A stretch of 64,000 nt of DNA from Bacteroidota bacterium (GCA_024280155.1 JAJRQQ010000106.1:62001-126000); one strand, 5' to 3'; shown: positions 27,936 to 37,051, counted from the first letter of the stretch. The notes: generated by a model not told the origin, from the sequence alone. Program-made: numbers and translations.

Positions 27936-28464
27936 ATGCCAAATTTTTAGAATAACAATCAAACACAGCGGGTACTTTCAATTGTTTCGCTTTCTCTATT
28001 TTTTCCGTTTTTAAACCTAAAAAAGAAATGGTTTTTTCATACTGATAACCCAAATCAGAATACCATTGGTGTAGAAATATTTTAAAAGGAACCTCAAAAT
28101 CACGCGGTTTCAATATTTCAAGAATCATTTTGTTTCCACCATTTTTTAAAGCATATTCTTCTGCAAATAGAATCAGTTTTTTACCAATACCCTCTCCTTT
28201 TTGAGTAAAATCAATCGCTAATAAACCAAAAGAGAATACTTTTTCTTCAGGGTTCGTAATTTGGATGCACCCATTCACTTGTTTATCCTTGAAAGAAAAG
28301 AATATTTCTCCTTTATCAATTAAACCTTCATATTCTTCACGACTAATTCGGACGTAGTTTTCACCCCATATTTCTGACTCTGTTTGTGCGTATGCGTTGA
28401 TAAGAATTGAATAAGCCTTGTCAATTGTTTTTATAGAAAGGGATAATGTTGCTTTTTTAATCAT
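27934..28464 (-). CDS. GNAT-family N-acetyltransferase
   Basis: 176 residues. The GNAT fold is visible: beta strand GCIQITNPEEKVFSFGLLAID, then the acetyl-CoA loop QKGEGIGKKLILFAEEYA (pattern Q/R-x-x-G-x-G/A) and a C-terminal WYSDLGYQYEKTISF strand. Substrate unknown. Transcribed toward the terminator shared with the barrel gene. Confidence 0.82.
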   Translation of the reverse strand: MIKKATLSLSIKTIDKAYSILINAYAQTESEIWGENYVRISREEYEGLIDKGEIFFSFKDKQVNGCIQITNPEEKVFSFGLLAIDFTQKGEGIGKKLILFAEEYALKNGGNKMILEILKPRDFEVPFKIFLHQWYSDLGYQYEKTISFLGLKTEKIEKAKQLKVPAVFDCYSKNLA

Positions 28465-28532
28465 ATATTTTGATCGTTTAAAAAAATAACAAACTGATTT
28501 ATAGTTAGTTATAGTTATATTAAAAACAAAAA

Positions 28533-28634
28533 GAGGGGCAAGCTACTTATATCGCACCGCTACAACCTCATACCTTTGCTGCGTTCCCGCCCTGGAGGAT
28601 TCTGAGGGAGCTGGTCGTACAAGACTTACCCCAG
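28533..28634 (-). ncRNA. ffs: Small (4.5S-type) signal recognition particle RNA
   Basis: On the minus strand, GGGGTAAG at the 5' end (28625-28632) pairs with CTTGCCCC (28535-28542), enclosing about 100 nt. The apical part carries the SRP domain IV signature CCAGGGCGGGAACGCAGCA. A T-rich tail (TCTTTTTGTTTTT) follows the 3' end. This is the small bacterial SRP RNA lacking the Alu domain; it binds Ffh. A promoter precedes it at the right spacing. Confidence 0.92.
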
Positions 28635-28637
28635 CTG

Positions 28638-28667
28638 CAAAAGTAACAGGAAAATTCTTTTTAGCAA
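28638..28667 (-). promoter_or_regulatory. Predicted ffs promoter
   Basis: Minus-strand TTG (28665-28667), 19 bases, TACTTTTG (28638-28645). The 5' GGGG of the SRP RNA begins five to six bases downstream, as expected for this promoter class. Confidence 0.65.
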
Positions 28668-28745
28668 TGATAATTGAATAAAGAATTTTAAAAGTTTGAA
28701 TTAGAGCCTTTTTTGTTTTTTTGAAGACTGCTTTTATCCCATATA

Positions 28746-29348
28746 TTATGGCGCTAAAAATATAAATCCACCTAAGATAATACTCGCTACAAGGTAGACT
28801 CCAAATCGAAAATACAATTGTCTTTCAGAAATCTTCCGTAAGAAAAACAAGCTTACAAACCCCATAAAACTCAAAGCTCCAAACCAAAAGCTCATACTGG
28901 ATACTTCAGCAGAGAGTTGATCAAAATTTAAAGGATACAAAAGAAAGAACAAAGATAAAATTGATCCAAACAAAATAATGAGAGAATTTTTTTGATTTAA
29001 CTCAAATGGAATCTGATTTGCATAAATCATCTGAGGTGTATAATTGTTAAACTCTTCTTCCGATACTTTTCTAACTTCCAATGAATTTTTGAATAAAATT
29101 TTAAGAAAGAAAAGAATACTATTGTCTTCTGGCTTGAGATTTACGACATAAAAAGCTTCTATTTTCGAACCAATGATATCTACTTCTGCTTTATGGTAAT
29201 CTATTTTTAAATAAAGTTTATTTGTCGGTGGAACAGAGAGTATGCTTGTTGAACTGAGGTTATACTCTTTCTTTCCGGAAGCAGTTTTAACATTAATTCC
29301 TTTTGCGGAGTATAGGTTGTTTGGAAATATTCGCTTGAGGTATATCAT
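28746..29348 (-). CDS. Membrane protein of unknown function
   Basis: 200 residues. The first about 120 are a soluble beta-rich domain (KKEYNLSSTSILSVPPTNKLYLKIDYHKAEVDI) and the last 80 contain three membrane helices (about 123-139, 150-168, 178-197). No motif or family recognised. The N-in soluble head with a three-helix tail may be a pleckstrin-like or sensing domain, but this is only shape. Lies between the SRP RNA gene and queA, on the same strand. Confidence 0.6.
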   Translation of the reverse strand: MIYLKRIFPNNLYSAKGINVKTASGKKEYNLSSTSILSVPPTNKLYLKIDYHKAEVDIIGSKIEAFYVVNLKPEDNSILFFLKILFKNSLEVRKVSEEEFNNYTPQMIYANQIPFELNQKNSLIILFGSILSLFFLLYPLNFDQLSAEVSSMSFWFGALSFMGFVSLFFLRKISERQLYFRFGVYLVASIILGGFIFLAP

Positions 29349-29437
29349 GAGAATCTAATATTGAGTATAAAGGTAAAAATTATTACAACTTATTTTGGTG
29401 TGGTTCTTAGCATTTCTCTGTTTTTAAATTTTACGCA

Positions 29438-29467
29438 TAAAAAAAGACCATCTTTCGATCGTCTTTT
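29438..29467 (-). terminator. Terminator downstream of queA
   Basis: AAAGACGATC and GATGGTCTTT form a ten-base stem with one mismatch and a GAAA loop on the minus strand, followed by a run of T. Confidence 0.7.
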
Positions 29468-29488
29468 CAATTCAATTTATCTGACTTA

Positions 29489-30547
29489 TTAGATAATTAA
29501 CATTGCATCTCCATACGAATAGAATCTATATTTTTCTTTTACAGCCTCTTCGTAAGAAGAAATCATCAATTCATGACCTCCAAATGCAGAAATCATCATT
29601 AACAATGTTGATAATGGCGTGTGGAAGTTTGTTATTAACGCGTCAGCAATATGAAAATCATAAGGTGGAAAAATAAATTTATTCGTCCAACCTTCGTATG
29701 GTTTTAATGTCCCTTCTGTTGAAACTGAAGTTTCAATACTACGCATTGCGGTAGAACCAACAGCAAATATCTTCTTCTTCTTTTTCTTAGCATTGTTTAC
29801 AATGTCTGCAGTTTCCTGAGTTATAAATGCTTGCTCAGAATCCATTTTATGCTTCGTTAAATCCTCTACTTCTACTGGGCGGAAAGTTCCTAATCCAATA
29901 TGTAAAGTAACCTCTGCGAAATTAACACCTTTCAACTCTAATTTTTTCATCAATTGCTTAGAGAAGTGTAATCCTGCAGTAGGAGCAGCAACAGCACCTT
30001 CTTCTTTTGCATAAATTGTTTGGTAACGATCTTCATCCTCTGGTTCAACATCTCTTTTAATGTATTTAGGAAGTGGAGTCTCACCTAATTCGGTAATTTT
30101 AGCTTTAAATTCTTCGTAAGTTCCATCAAAAAGAAAACGTAAAGTACGACCTCTTGATGTAGTGTTATCAATAACTTCAGCTACCAAAGAAGCATCTTCA
30201 CCAAAGTATAATTTATTTCCAATTCTAATCTTACGTGCTGGATCAACCAGAACGTCCCACAATAAACTCTCACGATTCAATTCTCTCAATAAGAAAACTT
30301 CAATTTTCGCTCCTGTTTTTTCTTTGTTTCCAAACATTCTTGCTGGGAATACTTTTGTATTGTTCATCACCAAAACATCTTCTTCATCAATGTAATCGAT
30401 GATGTCTTTAAACATTTTGTGCTCAATTTCTCCTGTATCTTTATGAACCACCATTAAACGTGATTCGTCTCTGTTTTCTGTAGGGTATTCAGCAATTAAC
30501 TCTTCGGGTAATTCGAAGTTAAATTGTGATAATTTCATTTTATTCAT
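29489..30547 (-). CDS. queA: S-adenosylmethionine:tRNA ribosyltransferase-isomerase
   Basis: 352 residues. Transfers the ribosyl part of SAM to preQ1 in tRNA, giving epoxyqueuosine at the wobble position. Signatures: [50 protein letters not shown] and [18 protein letters not shown]. Two ATGs (30547 and 30538) are possible starts. A TACCTTTG box lies about 35 bases upstream. The run of six Lys (KKKKKK) near residue 260 is unusual but in frame. Confidence 0.96.
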   Translation of the reverse strand: MNKMKLSQFNFELPEELIAEYPTENRDESRLMVVHKDTGEIEHKMFKDIIDYIDEEDVLVMNNTKVFPARMFGNKEKTGAKIEVFLLRELNRESLLWDVLVDPARKIRIGNKLYFGEDASLVAEVIDNTTSRGRTLRFLFDGTYEEFKAKITELGETPLPKYIKRDVEPEDEDRYQTIYAKEEGAVAAPTAGLHFSKQLMKKLELKGVNFAEVTLHIGLGTFRPVEVEDLTKHKMDSEQAFITQETADIVNNAKKKKKKIFAVGSTAMRSIETSVSTEGTLKPYEGWTNKFIFPPYDFHIADALITNFHTPLSTLLMMISAFGGHELMISSYEEAVKEKYRFYSYGDAMLII

Positions 30548-30611
30548 AACAATACTTGTTTTATATAATAAAAAAGGAACGCAAAGGTAATAAAATTAAT
30601 AATTTAATACG

Positions 30612-31313
30612 TTAATCTAGCTCAGATGATTCGATGAATGAAATCCAATCTTCAACGGACTTTGCATTATTAATATTTTGTTCTCCTGATTGCGTACGTC
30701 TTAATTCGATTAAAGTTCCTCCAGAATTCAATTTTTTACCAAAATCATAAGCAATCGAACGAATATAAGTTCCTTTAGAGGTTTTTATCTCAAATTTTAT
30801 TTTTGGAAAATCACGATCATCGATTTTAAAATCATAAATAGTAATCAGATTTTTTTTCATTTCAACCTTCTGTCCATCTCTTGCCAAATCATAAGCTCTT
30901 TTGCCATTAATTTTCTTTGCAGAGAATACGGGAGGGGTTTGCAATTGTTCACCAATGAATGTTTTTCGAACTTCTTCCAACATTTCTTTTGTGATGTGTT
31001 CTGTTGGAAATTCTTCACAGTATTCTGTTTCTAAATCAAATGATGGGGTTGTTTTTCCGAGAAGAATAGTTCCTGTGTACGTTTTTTCTCCCACCATTAA
31101 ATCATTGATAAGGTTGGTGTGTTTACCAATGCAAAGGACTAATAACCCTGTAGCAAGTGGATCGAGAGTTCCTGCGTGACCAACTTTTAACTTTTTCACA
31201 CCTAAGCGCTTACGCATGTGCCAACGCAGTTTGTTGACTACGTCAAAAGATGTCCAATCCAATGGTTTATCAACGAGTATAGTACTTCCAGAACAAAATT
31301 CTCTTAAATTCAT
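30612..31313 (-). CDS. truB: tRNA pseudouridine(55) synthase
   Basis: 233 residues. Makes pseudouridine 55 in the T-loop of tRNA. Catalytic Asp51 in KVGHAGTLDPLATGLLVLCIG, the GEKTYTG strand, and KSKGTYIRS-like motif KTSKGTYIRSIAYDFG. Belongs to the Bacteroidota run ftsX-DUF3098-uppP-truB-queA, all on the minus strand. Short C-terminal PUA region, as usual in this phylum. Confidence 0.96.
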   Translation of the reverse strand: MNLREFCSGSTILVDKPLDWTSFDVVNKLRWHMRKRLGVKKLKVGHAGTLDPLATGLLVLCIGKHTNLINDLMVGEKTYTGTILLGKTTPSFDLETEYCEEFPTEHITKEMLEEVRKTFIGEQLQTPPVFSAKKINGKRAYDLARDGQKVEMKKNLITIYDFKIDDRDFPKIKFEIKTSKGTYIRSIAYDFGKKLNSGGTLIELRRTQSGEQNINNAKSVEDWISFIESSELD

Positions 31314-31351
31314 GTGGTGTTTAATTCTATAGTTATTTAAGACTTAACGAT

Positions 31352-32146
31352 TTAATTCAAAAACGTCCAGCCAATAGCAATTGTACCAACTACAAAACAG
31401 TAATAGGCAAAATAGGAGAGTTTACTTTTCTTTACGAGGGATATCATCCAAGTACAAGCAAATATACCCGTAATGAACGCCGCAATAAAACCTCCGCCAA
31501 TTGCTGCCGCTGAAACGCCTTCTGTAGAAAATTCACTACTCATTAAATCCTTTGCCATTTTCCCGAAAATCAATGGAACAACCATTAAGAAAGAAAATCG
31601 TGCTGCTTTTTCTCGATCAACCCCTAATAAAACGGATGTTCCAATGGTTGCACCAGAACGAGAAATTCCTGGGAGTATAGCAATAGCTTGAGCAATGCCA
31701 ATCACGATAGAATTTGAAATACTCACATCTTTGGTTGTGTTCTTTGCTTTGTCTGCCAGAAACAAAAGAAGTCCTGTGAGAATTAACATCATCCCAACAA
31801 ATAATATTTGTCCTCCGAAAAAACCTTCAATCCATTCATCCATAAAAACACCAACCAATGCAGCAGGAATCATCGATAAAACAATTTTTACCGAAAACCA
31901 AAATTTATCATTTAATTTAAATTGAAATAAGCCTTTGAAAATATCAGCAATATCTTTTCTAAAAACGACAACCGTACTCAGTGCTGTAGCAAAATGAAGG
32001 ACAACAGTCATCATCATACTCGATTCTCCCGATAAATCTTGTTGTTGAATGGCTTTCATTAATTCTAAATGTCCACTACTACTGACGGGTAAAAATTCTG
32101 TTAAACCTTGAATAATTCCAAGGATAATTGCTTCAAGAAATGTCAT
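31352..32146 (-). CDS. uppP: Undecaprenyl-diphosphate phosphatase
   Basis: 264 residues, seven to eight membrane helices. Recycles the undecaprenyl-PP carrier of cell-wall synthesis. The two BacA signature motifs are seen: E17-FLPVSSSGH26 and PGISRSGATIG. Ten bases upstream lies the DUF3098 gene, which makes a likely operon with it and ftsX. Confidence 0.95.
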   Translation of the reverse strand: MTFLEAIILGIIQGLTEFLPVSSSGHLELMKAIQQQDLSGESSMMMTVVLHFATALSTVVVFRKDIADIFKGLFQFKLNDKFWFSVKIVLSMIPAALVGVFMDEWIEGFFGGQILFVGMMLILTGLLLFLADKAKNTTKDVSISNSIVIGIAQAIAILPGISRSGATIGTSVLLGVDREKAARFSFLMVVPLIFGKMAKDLMSSEFSTEGVSAAAIGGGFIAAFITGIFACTWMISLVKKSKLSYFAYYCFVVGTIAIGWTFLN

Positions 32147-32155
32147 TGAGTAAAA

Positions 32156-32488
32156 TTATTGGTCAGCTTTGGGTTTTTTCATGATGGAATAGATAATTAT
32201 TCCAAACCCAGCGACGATAAACATTGGGGCGATTGTGATTCTAGTAGTACTAAACATTTCTCCATCAAACACATTTGGGTCTTCGTTTGCGCCACCGATC
32301 ATTAAAATATAACCTAAAATATTAACTGCTAATCCAATCAAAAGTAACTTATAGTTGGCCTTGTTGAATGAAAAAGGGGCTGATTTAACATATTCTGCCA
32401 TTGAATCATTCTCTGTTTTTGAAGTTTTGTTCTTGTTCATCACAGCGTCTAATTCTTCTTTTGATAAAGTTGCTTTTTTCTTACTCAT
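32156..32488 (-). CDS. DUF3098-family small membrane protein
   Basis: 110 residues. Charged cytoplasmic N-terminus of about 50 residues, then two membrane helices (YKLLLIGLAVNILGYILMIGG and APMFIVAGFGIIIYSIM). This Bacteroidota family of unknown function sits between ftsX and uppP here, as in many relatives, so a link to division or wall synthesis is inferred from context only. Confidence 0.85.
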   Translation of the reverse strand: MSKKKATLSKEELDAVMNKNKTSKTENDSMAEYVKSAPFSFNKANYKLLLIGLAVNILGYILMIGGANEDPNVFDGEMFSTTRITIAPMFIVAGFGIIIYSIMKKPKADQ

Positions 32489-32497
32489 GCCTCAAAT

Positions 32498-33388
32498 TTA
32501 ATATAAATCATCCAATTTCAAACGCAAATATTTGTTAAGGGCAAACCATGTAGAAACAAAAGTAATGGTAACACCAATTAAAATAAGGGATACAACCAAT
32601 AAAAGGAAGTTTTGAAAGCCAAAATTTATTTCAACAGCACTGATCATATTGTTTAGCGCATAAAACAATCCAAACAATAGTGCAATAGCAATAATTCCAC
32701 TGGTTATTCCAATTCCAACTGCTTGCCACAGCAGGGGTTTACGAATATATGAAGAAGTTGCTCCGACCAATTGCATGGTTTTAATAGAGAATCTTTTGGA
32801 ATACAAAGCTAAACGTATAGTATTGTTAATCAGTGCAAAAGCGACTAAAATAAGCAATAAAGCGACTGCGCCAAAAAGAAAAACAAATTGCTTAAAACCA
32901 AGATTTACTTGTTTTACACTGGCTTCATCATAGTTGACTTCATCAATTATATCTCCATAAACTGAGAGCAAAGAATCTTTGATTCCCGCCATACCTTCTG
33001 ATGTGGCATATTTTGCTTTGGGTTTAAAACTAATGGTTGGAGGTAGAGGGTTGTCTCCGTCAAAAATGGCAAGAATATTATCTGCGTTTTGGTCTTCTCC
33101 CGTAAACTCTTCAATGGCTCTTTCGGGAGAAACGAAAAACACCTCATTGAATTGATGCCATGTTTTTAATTCTTGTTCCACTTGTTTAATATCAGCTGAA
33201 TTCATGTCTGGAATAAAAAACAAATCACCTTGCAAACTTTCTTTGGCTTGCTTTTGTATATTTTCTAAGCCAAAAAATCCACCCAAAACAATTCCAATCA
33301 TAAAAAGCACCAAAGAAATGCCTATGATTGTAGAGATATAGCTGGACTTAACACCTCGTTTATTTAATTTATCGACAGTTGAACTCAT
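32498..33388 (-). CDS. ftsX: Cell-division protein FtsX
   Basis: 296 residues. Four-helix permease of the FtsEX complex, which couples ATP hydrolysis to septal amidase activation. Helix 1 about 20-42, a large extracellular loop about 43-165, then helices near 170-192, 218-242 and 262-285. The C-terminal FtsX-like domain shows KRFSIKTMQLVGATSSYIRKPLLWQA. The ATPase FtsE is encoded separately at 14635-15333. Ten bases separate it from DUF3098. Confidence 0.9.
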   Translation of the reverse strand: MSSTVDKLNKRGVKSSYISTIIGISLVLFMIGIVLGGFFGLENIQKQAKESLQGDLFFIPDMNSADIKQVEQELKTWHQFNEVFFVSPERAIEEFTGEDQNADNILAIFDGDNPLPPTISFKPKAKYATSEGMAGIKDSLLSVYGDIIDEVNYDEASVKQVNLGFKQFVFLFGAVALLLILVAFALINNTIRLALYSKRFSIKTMQLVGATSSYIRKPLLWQAVGIGITSGIIAIALLFGLFYALNNMISAVEINFGFQNFLLLVVSLILIGVTITFVSTWFALNKYLRLKLDDLY

Positions 33389-33516
33389 ATTTTGTAAAAT
33401 TACGAAATAGAATGAACGATAAACAGTGTTTTGAATTAGTTTTTAATGCTTCATTGTGGAAAGGAGAAAATTTCTTTCATTCAAAAATCAGCCATTTAAG
33501 TTATTCTACAAAAAAA

Positions 33517-34125
33517 TCAACCTCTTATTTTCCAACGTCTTTTCATGCAAGACTTGCGATAGTCGTCTAATTTTTCAGAAATAGCATTGTTGACCATCTT
33601 CTGTCGAAACTTAAACATTCCCTTAGATTGTTTATAGTTGAACTCATCTTTAAACAATGGAATTATGGATAAAAAATGGATTTCTTTTTCACCGACAACA
33701 ACAGGTTCCATTTCCATCTCTAATAGAATTGGATCTGAGAGTAAAAAGTAATTTTGCAACATCGTTTCAGAAAGAGGTTCTGCTTCTTTCCCGCAAGGCA
33801 TGGTATGACCGTGTCCAAACCACGTTTCTTTTTCTACAACAAATTTTGCTAAACGTTGAATCCAATAAAAAGGCCAATTCATTTTTGGGTTATCTCTTTC
33901 TTCCCACATCCAATAACTTGGCAAGCAGAAATAGAGTTCGTTGTATTCTCTTCCTTTCCATTTATCGGCAACGGGCATTTTATAGTCGCGTAAACCATTT
34001 GTAACAATTACGGTAACGGGAGAGCGCAGTTCTAAATCCAATATAAGTAACGGAATCTCACCCTCCTTTACAGGAAGTTCATGAACCCTATGTTCCCCAA
34101 ACCGTTTGATTAATTGTTCTTTCAC
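33517..34125 (-). CDS. Suppressor-of-fused (SUFU) domain protein
   Basis: 202 residues from GTG 34125, which lies four bases after a TATCTTTG box. The pattern VIVTNGLRDYKMPV, ELYFCLPSYWMWEE, WPFYWIQRLAKFVVEKETWFGHGHTMPCG matches bacterial SUFU-domain proteins. Comparative work places such proteins among immunity proteins of polymorphic toxin loci, but no toxin is next to this one, so it may be a stand-alone housekeeping copy. Cytoplasmic. Confidence 0.82.
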   Translation of the reverse strand: MKEQLIKRFGEHRVHELPVKEGEIPLLILDLELRSPVTVIVTNGLRDYKMPVADKWKGREYNELYFCLPSYWMWEERDNPKMNWPFYWIQRLAKFVVEKETWFGHGHTMPCGKEAEPLSETMLQNYFLLSDPILLEMEMEPVVVGEKEIHFLSIIPLFKDEFNYKQSKGMFKFRQKMVNNAISEKLDDYRKSCMKRRWKIRG

Positions 34126-34129
34126 GCTG

Positions 34130-34137
34130 CAAAGATA
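34130..34137 (-). promoter_or_regulatory. -7 box four bases before the SUFU gene
   Basis: TATCTTTG followed by CAGC and the GTG start. Supports the GTG as the true start and suggests a leaderless mRNA. Confidence 0.45.
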
Positions 34138-34166
34138 AACGAACTTATTTGATAGACATTGTTATT

Positions 34167-34634
34167 TTAAAGTACTTTTTCTAAAGAATCCCAAAAAGTT
34201 TGATCTGAATGCACACAACCTTGTTGAATCATATCATGCACTTCCATCTCTCGTTCTTTGCTATAATTTGTCTGGGTTTTGAAAATGGTTAATTGCTCGG
34301 GGCTATTCTTCAATGCTTCATGAATACTTTCTGGTGTTTCTAGCGAAACATTACTTCCTTCTTTTCTCGAAATGGAAATTAATTCTATGTTTTCCTTATT
34401 GAACTTAAAAACCATGCACGAGTCTTCTGCTCGAAATTCTAAAAATTGAATTTTTTCATAGACTTTTTGCAAAACCGTATCCGAAAAGAGTTCAACAAAT
34501 TTCACGGCTTTTGCTTTGTCATTCTTGTTCATTTCTTCCCATTCTTCGGCGTGAACGCCATTGACAATCAAAAATTGTTTAAAGTCTTCTGCAAAAACTT
34601 CTAATTCCTCAAGAGTTAAATTTCGATATTTCAT
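34167..34634 (-). CDS. DUF6495-like protein
   Basis: 155 residues from ATG 34634 (an open frame extends further but runs through the promoter). Starts MKYRNLTLEELEVFAEDFKQFL and contains NGVHAEEWEEMNKND, typical of the Bacteroidota family DUF6495. Acidic, soluble, no catalytic motif. Divergent from dxr with only 51 bases between the two start codons. Function unknown. Confidence 0.65.
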   Translation of the reverse strand: MKYRNLTLEELEVFAEDFKQFLIVNGVHAEEWEEMNKNDKAKAVKFVELFSDTVLQKVYEKIQFLEFRAEDSCMVFKFNKENIELISISRKEGSNVSLETPESIHEALKNSPEQLTIFKTQTNYSKEREMEVHDMIQQGCVHSDQTFWDSLEKVL

Positions 34635-34638
34635 GGTG

Positions 34639-34646
34639 CAAAAATA
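34639..34646 (-). promoter_or_regulatory. -7 box four bases before the DUF6495-like gene
   Basis: TATTTTTG then CACC and ATG 34634. No good TTG at the expected upstream distance. It is back to back with the dxr promoter. Confidence 0.4.
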
Positions 34647-34651
34647 GGGTT

Positions 34652-34681
34652 TTGCTTTCAAATAGATTACCCTTACATTTG
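34652..34681 (+). promoter_or_regulatory. Predicted dxr promoter
   Basis: TTG (34652-34654), 19 bases, TACATTTG (34674-34681), then four bases (TTGC) to ATG 34686. A full match to the phylum consensus with almost no leader. Confidence 0.6.
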
Positions 34682-34685
34682 TTGC

Positions 34686-35852
34686 ATGCAAAAGAAGAAA
34701 GGAATCGCAATATTAGGGTCAACTGGGTCAATTGGAACGCAAGCACTAGAGGTAATTGAAGTTTATCCTGAACAATTTGATTTACAGGTTATCACAGCGA
34801 ATAAAAATGCTGATTTATTGATAAAACAAGCGATAAAACATCAACCTAACATTGTTGTTATTGCTGATGAATCTCTTTTTGATAAAGTGAGAGATGCGCT
34901 TTCCAATGAAGACATTCATGTTTATGCTGGGTCGAAGGCACTGTCACAAGTAGTGATGGGAGATGAAATTGATGTTGTATTAACTGCAATGATGGGGTAC
35001 GCCGGACTAGAACCTACACTTTCTGCCATTCACGCGAAGAAAAATATCGCTCTTGCGAACAAAGAAACGTTGGTTGTTGCTGGAGAATTAATTACAAAAC
35101 TGGCTTACGAAAATGGGGTAAATATTTATCCTGTAGATTCAGAACATTCTGCCATTTTTCAATGTTTAACCGGTGAATTTCAAAATAAAATTGAGAAAAT
35201 ATACCTTACTGCTTCTGGAGGTCCTTTTCGTGGTTTTTCTGCTGAAGAATTGCAAAAAGTAACCAAAGCACAAGCTTTGAATCACCCAAATTGGGAAATG
35301 GGTGCTAAAATCACCATTGACTCTGCTTCTATGATGAATAAAGGTTTAGAAGTTATTGAAGCAAAATGGTTGTTTAATATACATCCCGATCAAATTGATG
35401 TCATTGTACACCCACAATCGATTGTGCATTCTTTGGTGCAATTTGAAGATGGAAGCATGAAGGCACAAATGGGGTTGCCTGATATGAAATTACCGATTCA
35501 ATATGCATTAACGTATCCCAACCGTTTGAAAACAGATTTCCCTCGTTTCAATTTTATGGATTATCCCGAATTGACTTTTGAAAAAGTAGATACCAAGGTT
35601 TTTACGAATTTACAATTGGCGTACGACGTTCTTCGTGAAGGAGGAACGGCTGCTTGTGGGTTAAATGCATCCAATGAAATTGCTGTAGATGCCTTTTTAA
35701 AAGAACAAATTTCATTCGTTGATATTTTTAGAATTAACACTGAAATTGTCGAGCGTATAGAGAATGTACAAAAACCACAATTGGAAGATTATATCGCTAT
35801 CGATGAGTTGGCCAGAAAGGAAGCAAAAAACTTTATTAAAAACCTTTCATAA
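34686..35852 (+). CDS. dxr: 1-deoxy-D-xylulose 5-phosphate reductoisomerase
   Basis: 388 residues. NADPH-dependent second step of the MEP isoprenoid pathway, in the cytoplasm. NADPH loop AILGSTGSIGTQAL, substrate/metal region LANKETLVVAG, VDSEHSAIFQCL (metal-binding Asp and Glu), TASGGPFRGF and NHPNWEMGAKITIDSASMMNKGLE. Full length. The gene usually next in this phylum, rseP, is absent; a Crp remnant follows instead. Confidence 0.96.
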   Translation: MQKKKGIAILGSTGSIGTQALEVIEVYPEQFDLQVITANKNADLLIKQAIKHQPNIVVIADESLFDKVRDALSNEDIHVYAGSKALSQVVMGDEIDVVLTAMMGYAGLEPTLSAIHAKKNIALANKETLVVAGELITKLAYENGVNIYPVDSEHSAIFQCLTGEFQNKIEKIYLTASGGPFRGFSAEELQKVTKAQALNHPNWEMGAKITIDSASMMNKGLEVIEAKWLFNIHPDQIDVIVHPQSIVHSLVQFEDGSMKAQMGLPDMKLPIQYALTYPNRLKTDFPRFNFMDYPELTFEKVDTKVFTNLQLAYDVLREGGTAACGLNASNEIAVDAFLKEQISFVDIFRINTEIVERIENVQKPQLEDYIAIDELARKEAKNFIKNLS

Positions 35853-35854
35853 TT

Positions 35855-36027
35855 ATGGAAAAAGGACATTTAAAAGCAATTTTGCCTTACCGTTATTAAC
35901 TGAAATCAGCAAGAATGGGGAAAATATGGAAATCCCTACTGGAACCGAAGTTCTTCGTGAGGGACAATACGTAAAAGTAATTTCTATTGTTATTTTCGGT
36001 TTAATCTTTTTACATCAGGATATTTGA
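35855..36027 (+). pseudogene. Crp/Fnr-family regulator, N-terminal remnant
   Basis: ATG 35855 opens MEKGHLKAILP, which stops early. One T more in the TT at 35887-35888 would continue as LPLLTEISKNG, then EIPTGTEVLREGQYVKVI and IVIFGLI. This is the start of the cyclic-nucleotide-binding domain of Bacteroidota Crp/Fnr regulators (IP.GTEILREGQYVKVIPIVI.GLIKV). After GLI the similarity ends and a stop follows at 36025-36027; the rest of the sensor domain and the DNA-binding domain are missing. The bestrophin 3' end lies at this point, so the remnant was probably cut by a deletion or insertion. Confidence 0.7.
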
Positions 36028-37044
36028 CTTAGATTTAATTGGTTCGGGTAAGTCTGTTTCGGAGAGCATTTCCTTTAAATCAATTTCTATCGTTCTACAA
36101 ATTGAAAGCATTGGAATATCAGAGCCTAAACCTTGAAAAGGGAATTCTGCAAAATCGCCAATAATTTCCATAATAATATAAATCCAACCTACAAGAGATG
36201 TAATTGGTATCGCTAACCAAACCCCCATGTGTCCAGATTTAACAATTTCAGGAATCATACTAAAAGGAAGTAATATTAAAAATATTCCCACAAAATAACG
36301 GCTCATATTCGCCATTTGTCTTGGAATAGGAAACTTCTTTATTCTTTCACATTTACCTTGTTGCGTATAAAAATCTTTTAAAATTGTAGTTAATTCTACG
36401 TGGCTAAAATCATTAATTAAACCTTTTTTTCTAAGTTGTGCAATATCTTTCGACTGCTCAAAAATTAACTGAGTTGCAGGGTTTTTAGCTTTAATTATAA
36501 GGTCTAATTCATTTTTAGGAATAAACTTATCAATATCTGATTCCGTAACTTCATTTTCAACCAGACCTAGACCATATTTTCTCTGATGATTTTTTACAAA
36601 ACGTGCAACTAACCCTTTTTGATTTGCGTGCTCCCAGGAGGTTGGTTCTAACAGCTGTTTTCTCAACATATATAACCAAGCAATATGTCTGTATGTTAGC
36701 CTCTTTTTAATAGCGGAAAGTTCTTCCTCTGACATCTGATCTGAGTTTGGTTGGTTGGTTATAAACCCGTCTACATCCATTCCCCAAGTTCTACTCGAGT
36801 TCACAATTGCACCCCACACTTTTCGTGCTTCCCATATTCTATCGTATGCCTGGTTGTTCTTAAAACCCAAATAAAAAGCTACGGCGGTACCTATTATTGA
36901 TAATGGTAACCATGGTAATACAACTTCAACGATATCATATTCGTACAATAATGAAACGATTGTTGTACCGATTAAAAGTAAAAGTATATGAATCCCTGAC
37001 CAAGAAATTACTTTTTTAAAAGGAATTGTTTTTGAAGTTACCAT
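36010..37044 (-). CDS. Bestrophin-family anion channel
   Basis: 344 residues. Four membrane helices (about 12-34, 36-58, 240-260, 268-292) around a long cytoplasmic domain, as in bestrophin/UPF0187 proteins such as KpBest. Motifs: IPFKKVISWSGIHILL, YLGFKNNQAYDRIWEARKVWGAIVNSSRTWG and PLVGWIY-like ITSLVGWIYIIMEIIGDFAEFPFQG. Seven bases downstream of carbonic anhydrase, on one operon. In algae and some bacteria bestrophins carry bicarbonate, so with the anhydrase a role in bicarbonate transfer is likely. Confidence 0.9.
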   Translation of the reverse strand: MVTSKTIPFKKVISWSGIHILLLLIGTTIVSLLYEYDIVEVVLPWLPLSIIGTAVAFYLGFKNNQAYDRIWEARKVWGAIVNSSRTWGMDVDGFITNQPNSDQMSEEELSAIKKRLTYRHIAWLYMLRKQLLEPTSWEHANQKGLVARFVKNHQRKYGLGLVENEVTESDIDKFIPKNELDLIIKAKNPATQLIFEQSKDIAQLRKKGLINDFSHVELTTILKDFYTQQGKCERIKKFPIPRQMANMSRYFVGIFLILLPFSMIPEIVKSGHMGVWLAIPITSLVGWIYIIMEIIGDFAEFPFQGLGSDIPMLSICRTIEIDLKEMLSETDLPEPIKSKSNILM

Positions 37045-37051
37045 AAATGTT

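Noticed and set aside
29780-29800. CTT/TTC run as a triplet repeat
   Set aside because: It encodes consecutive Lys codons within intact queA.
33379-33570. Small plus-strand ORF of 63 codons between ftsX and the SUFU gene
   Set aside because: It overlaps the 3' end of the SUFU gene and the ftsX start, has no family pattern, and has no promoter of its own.
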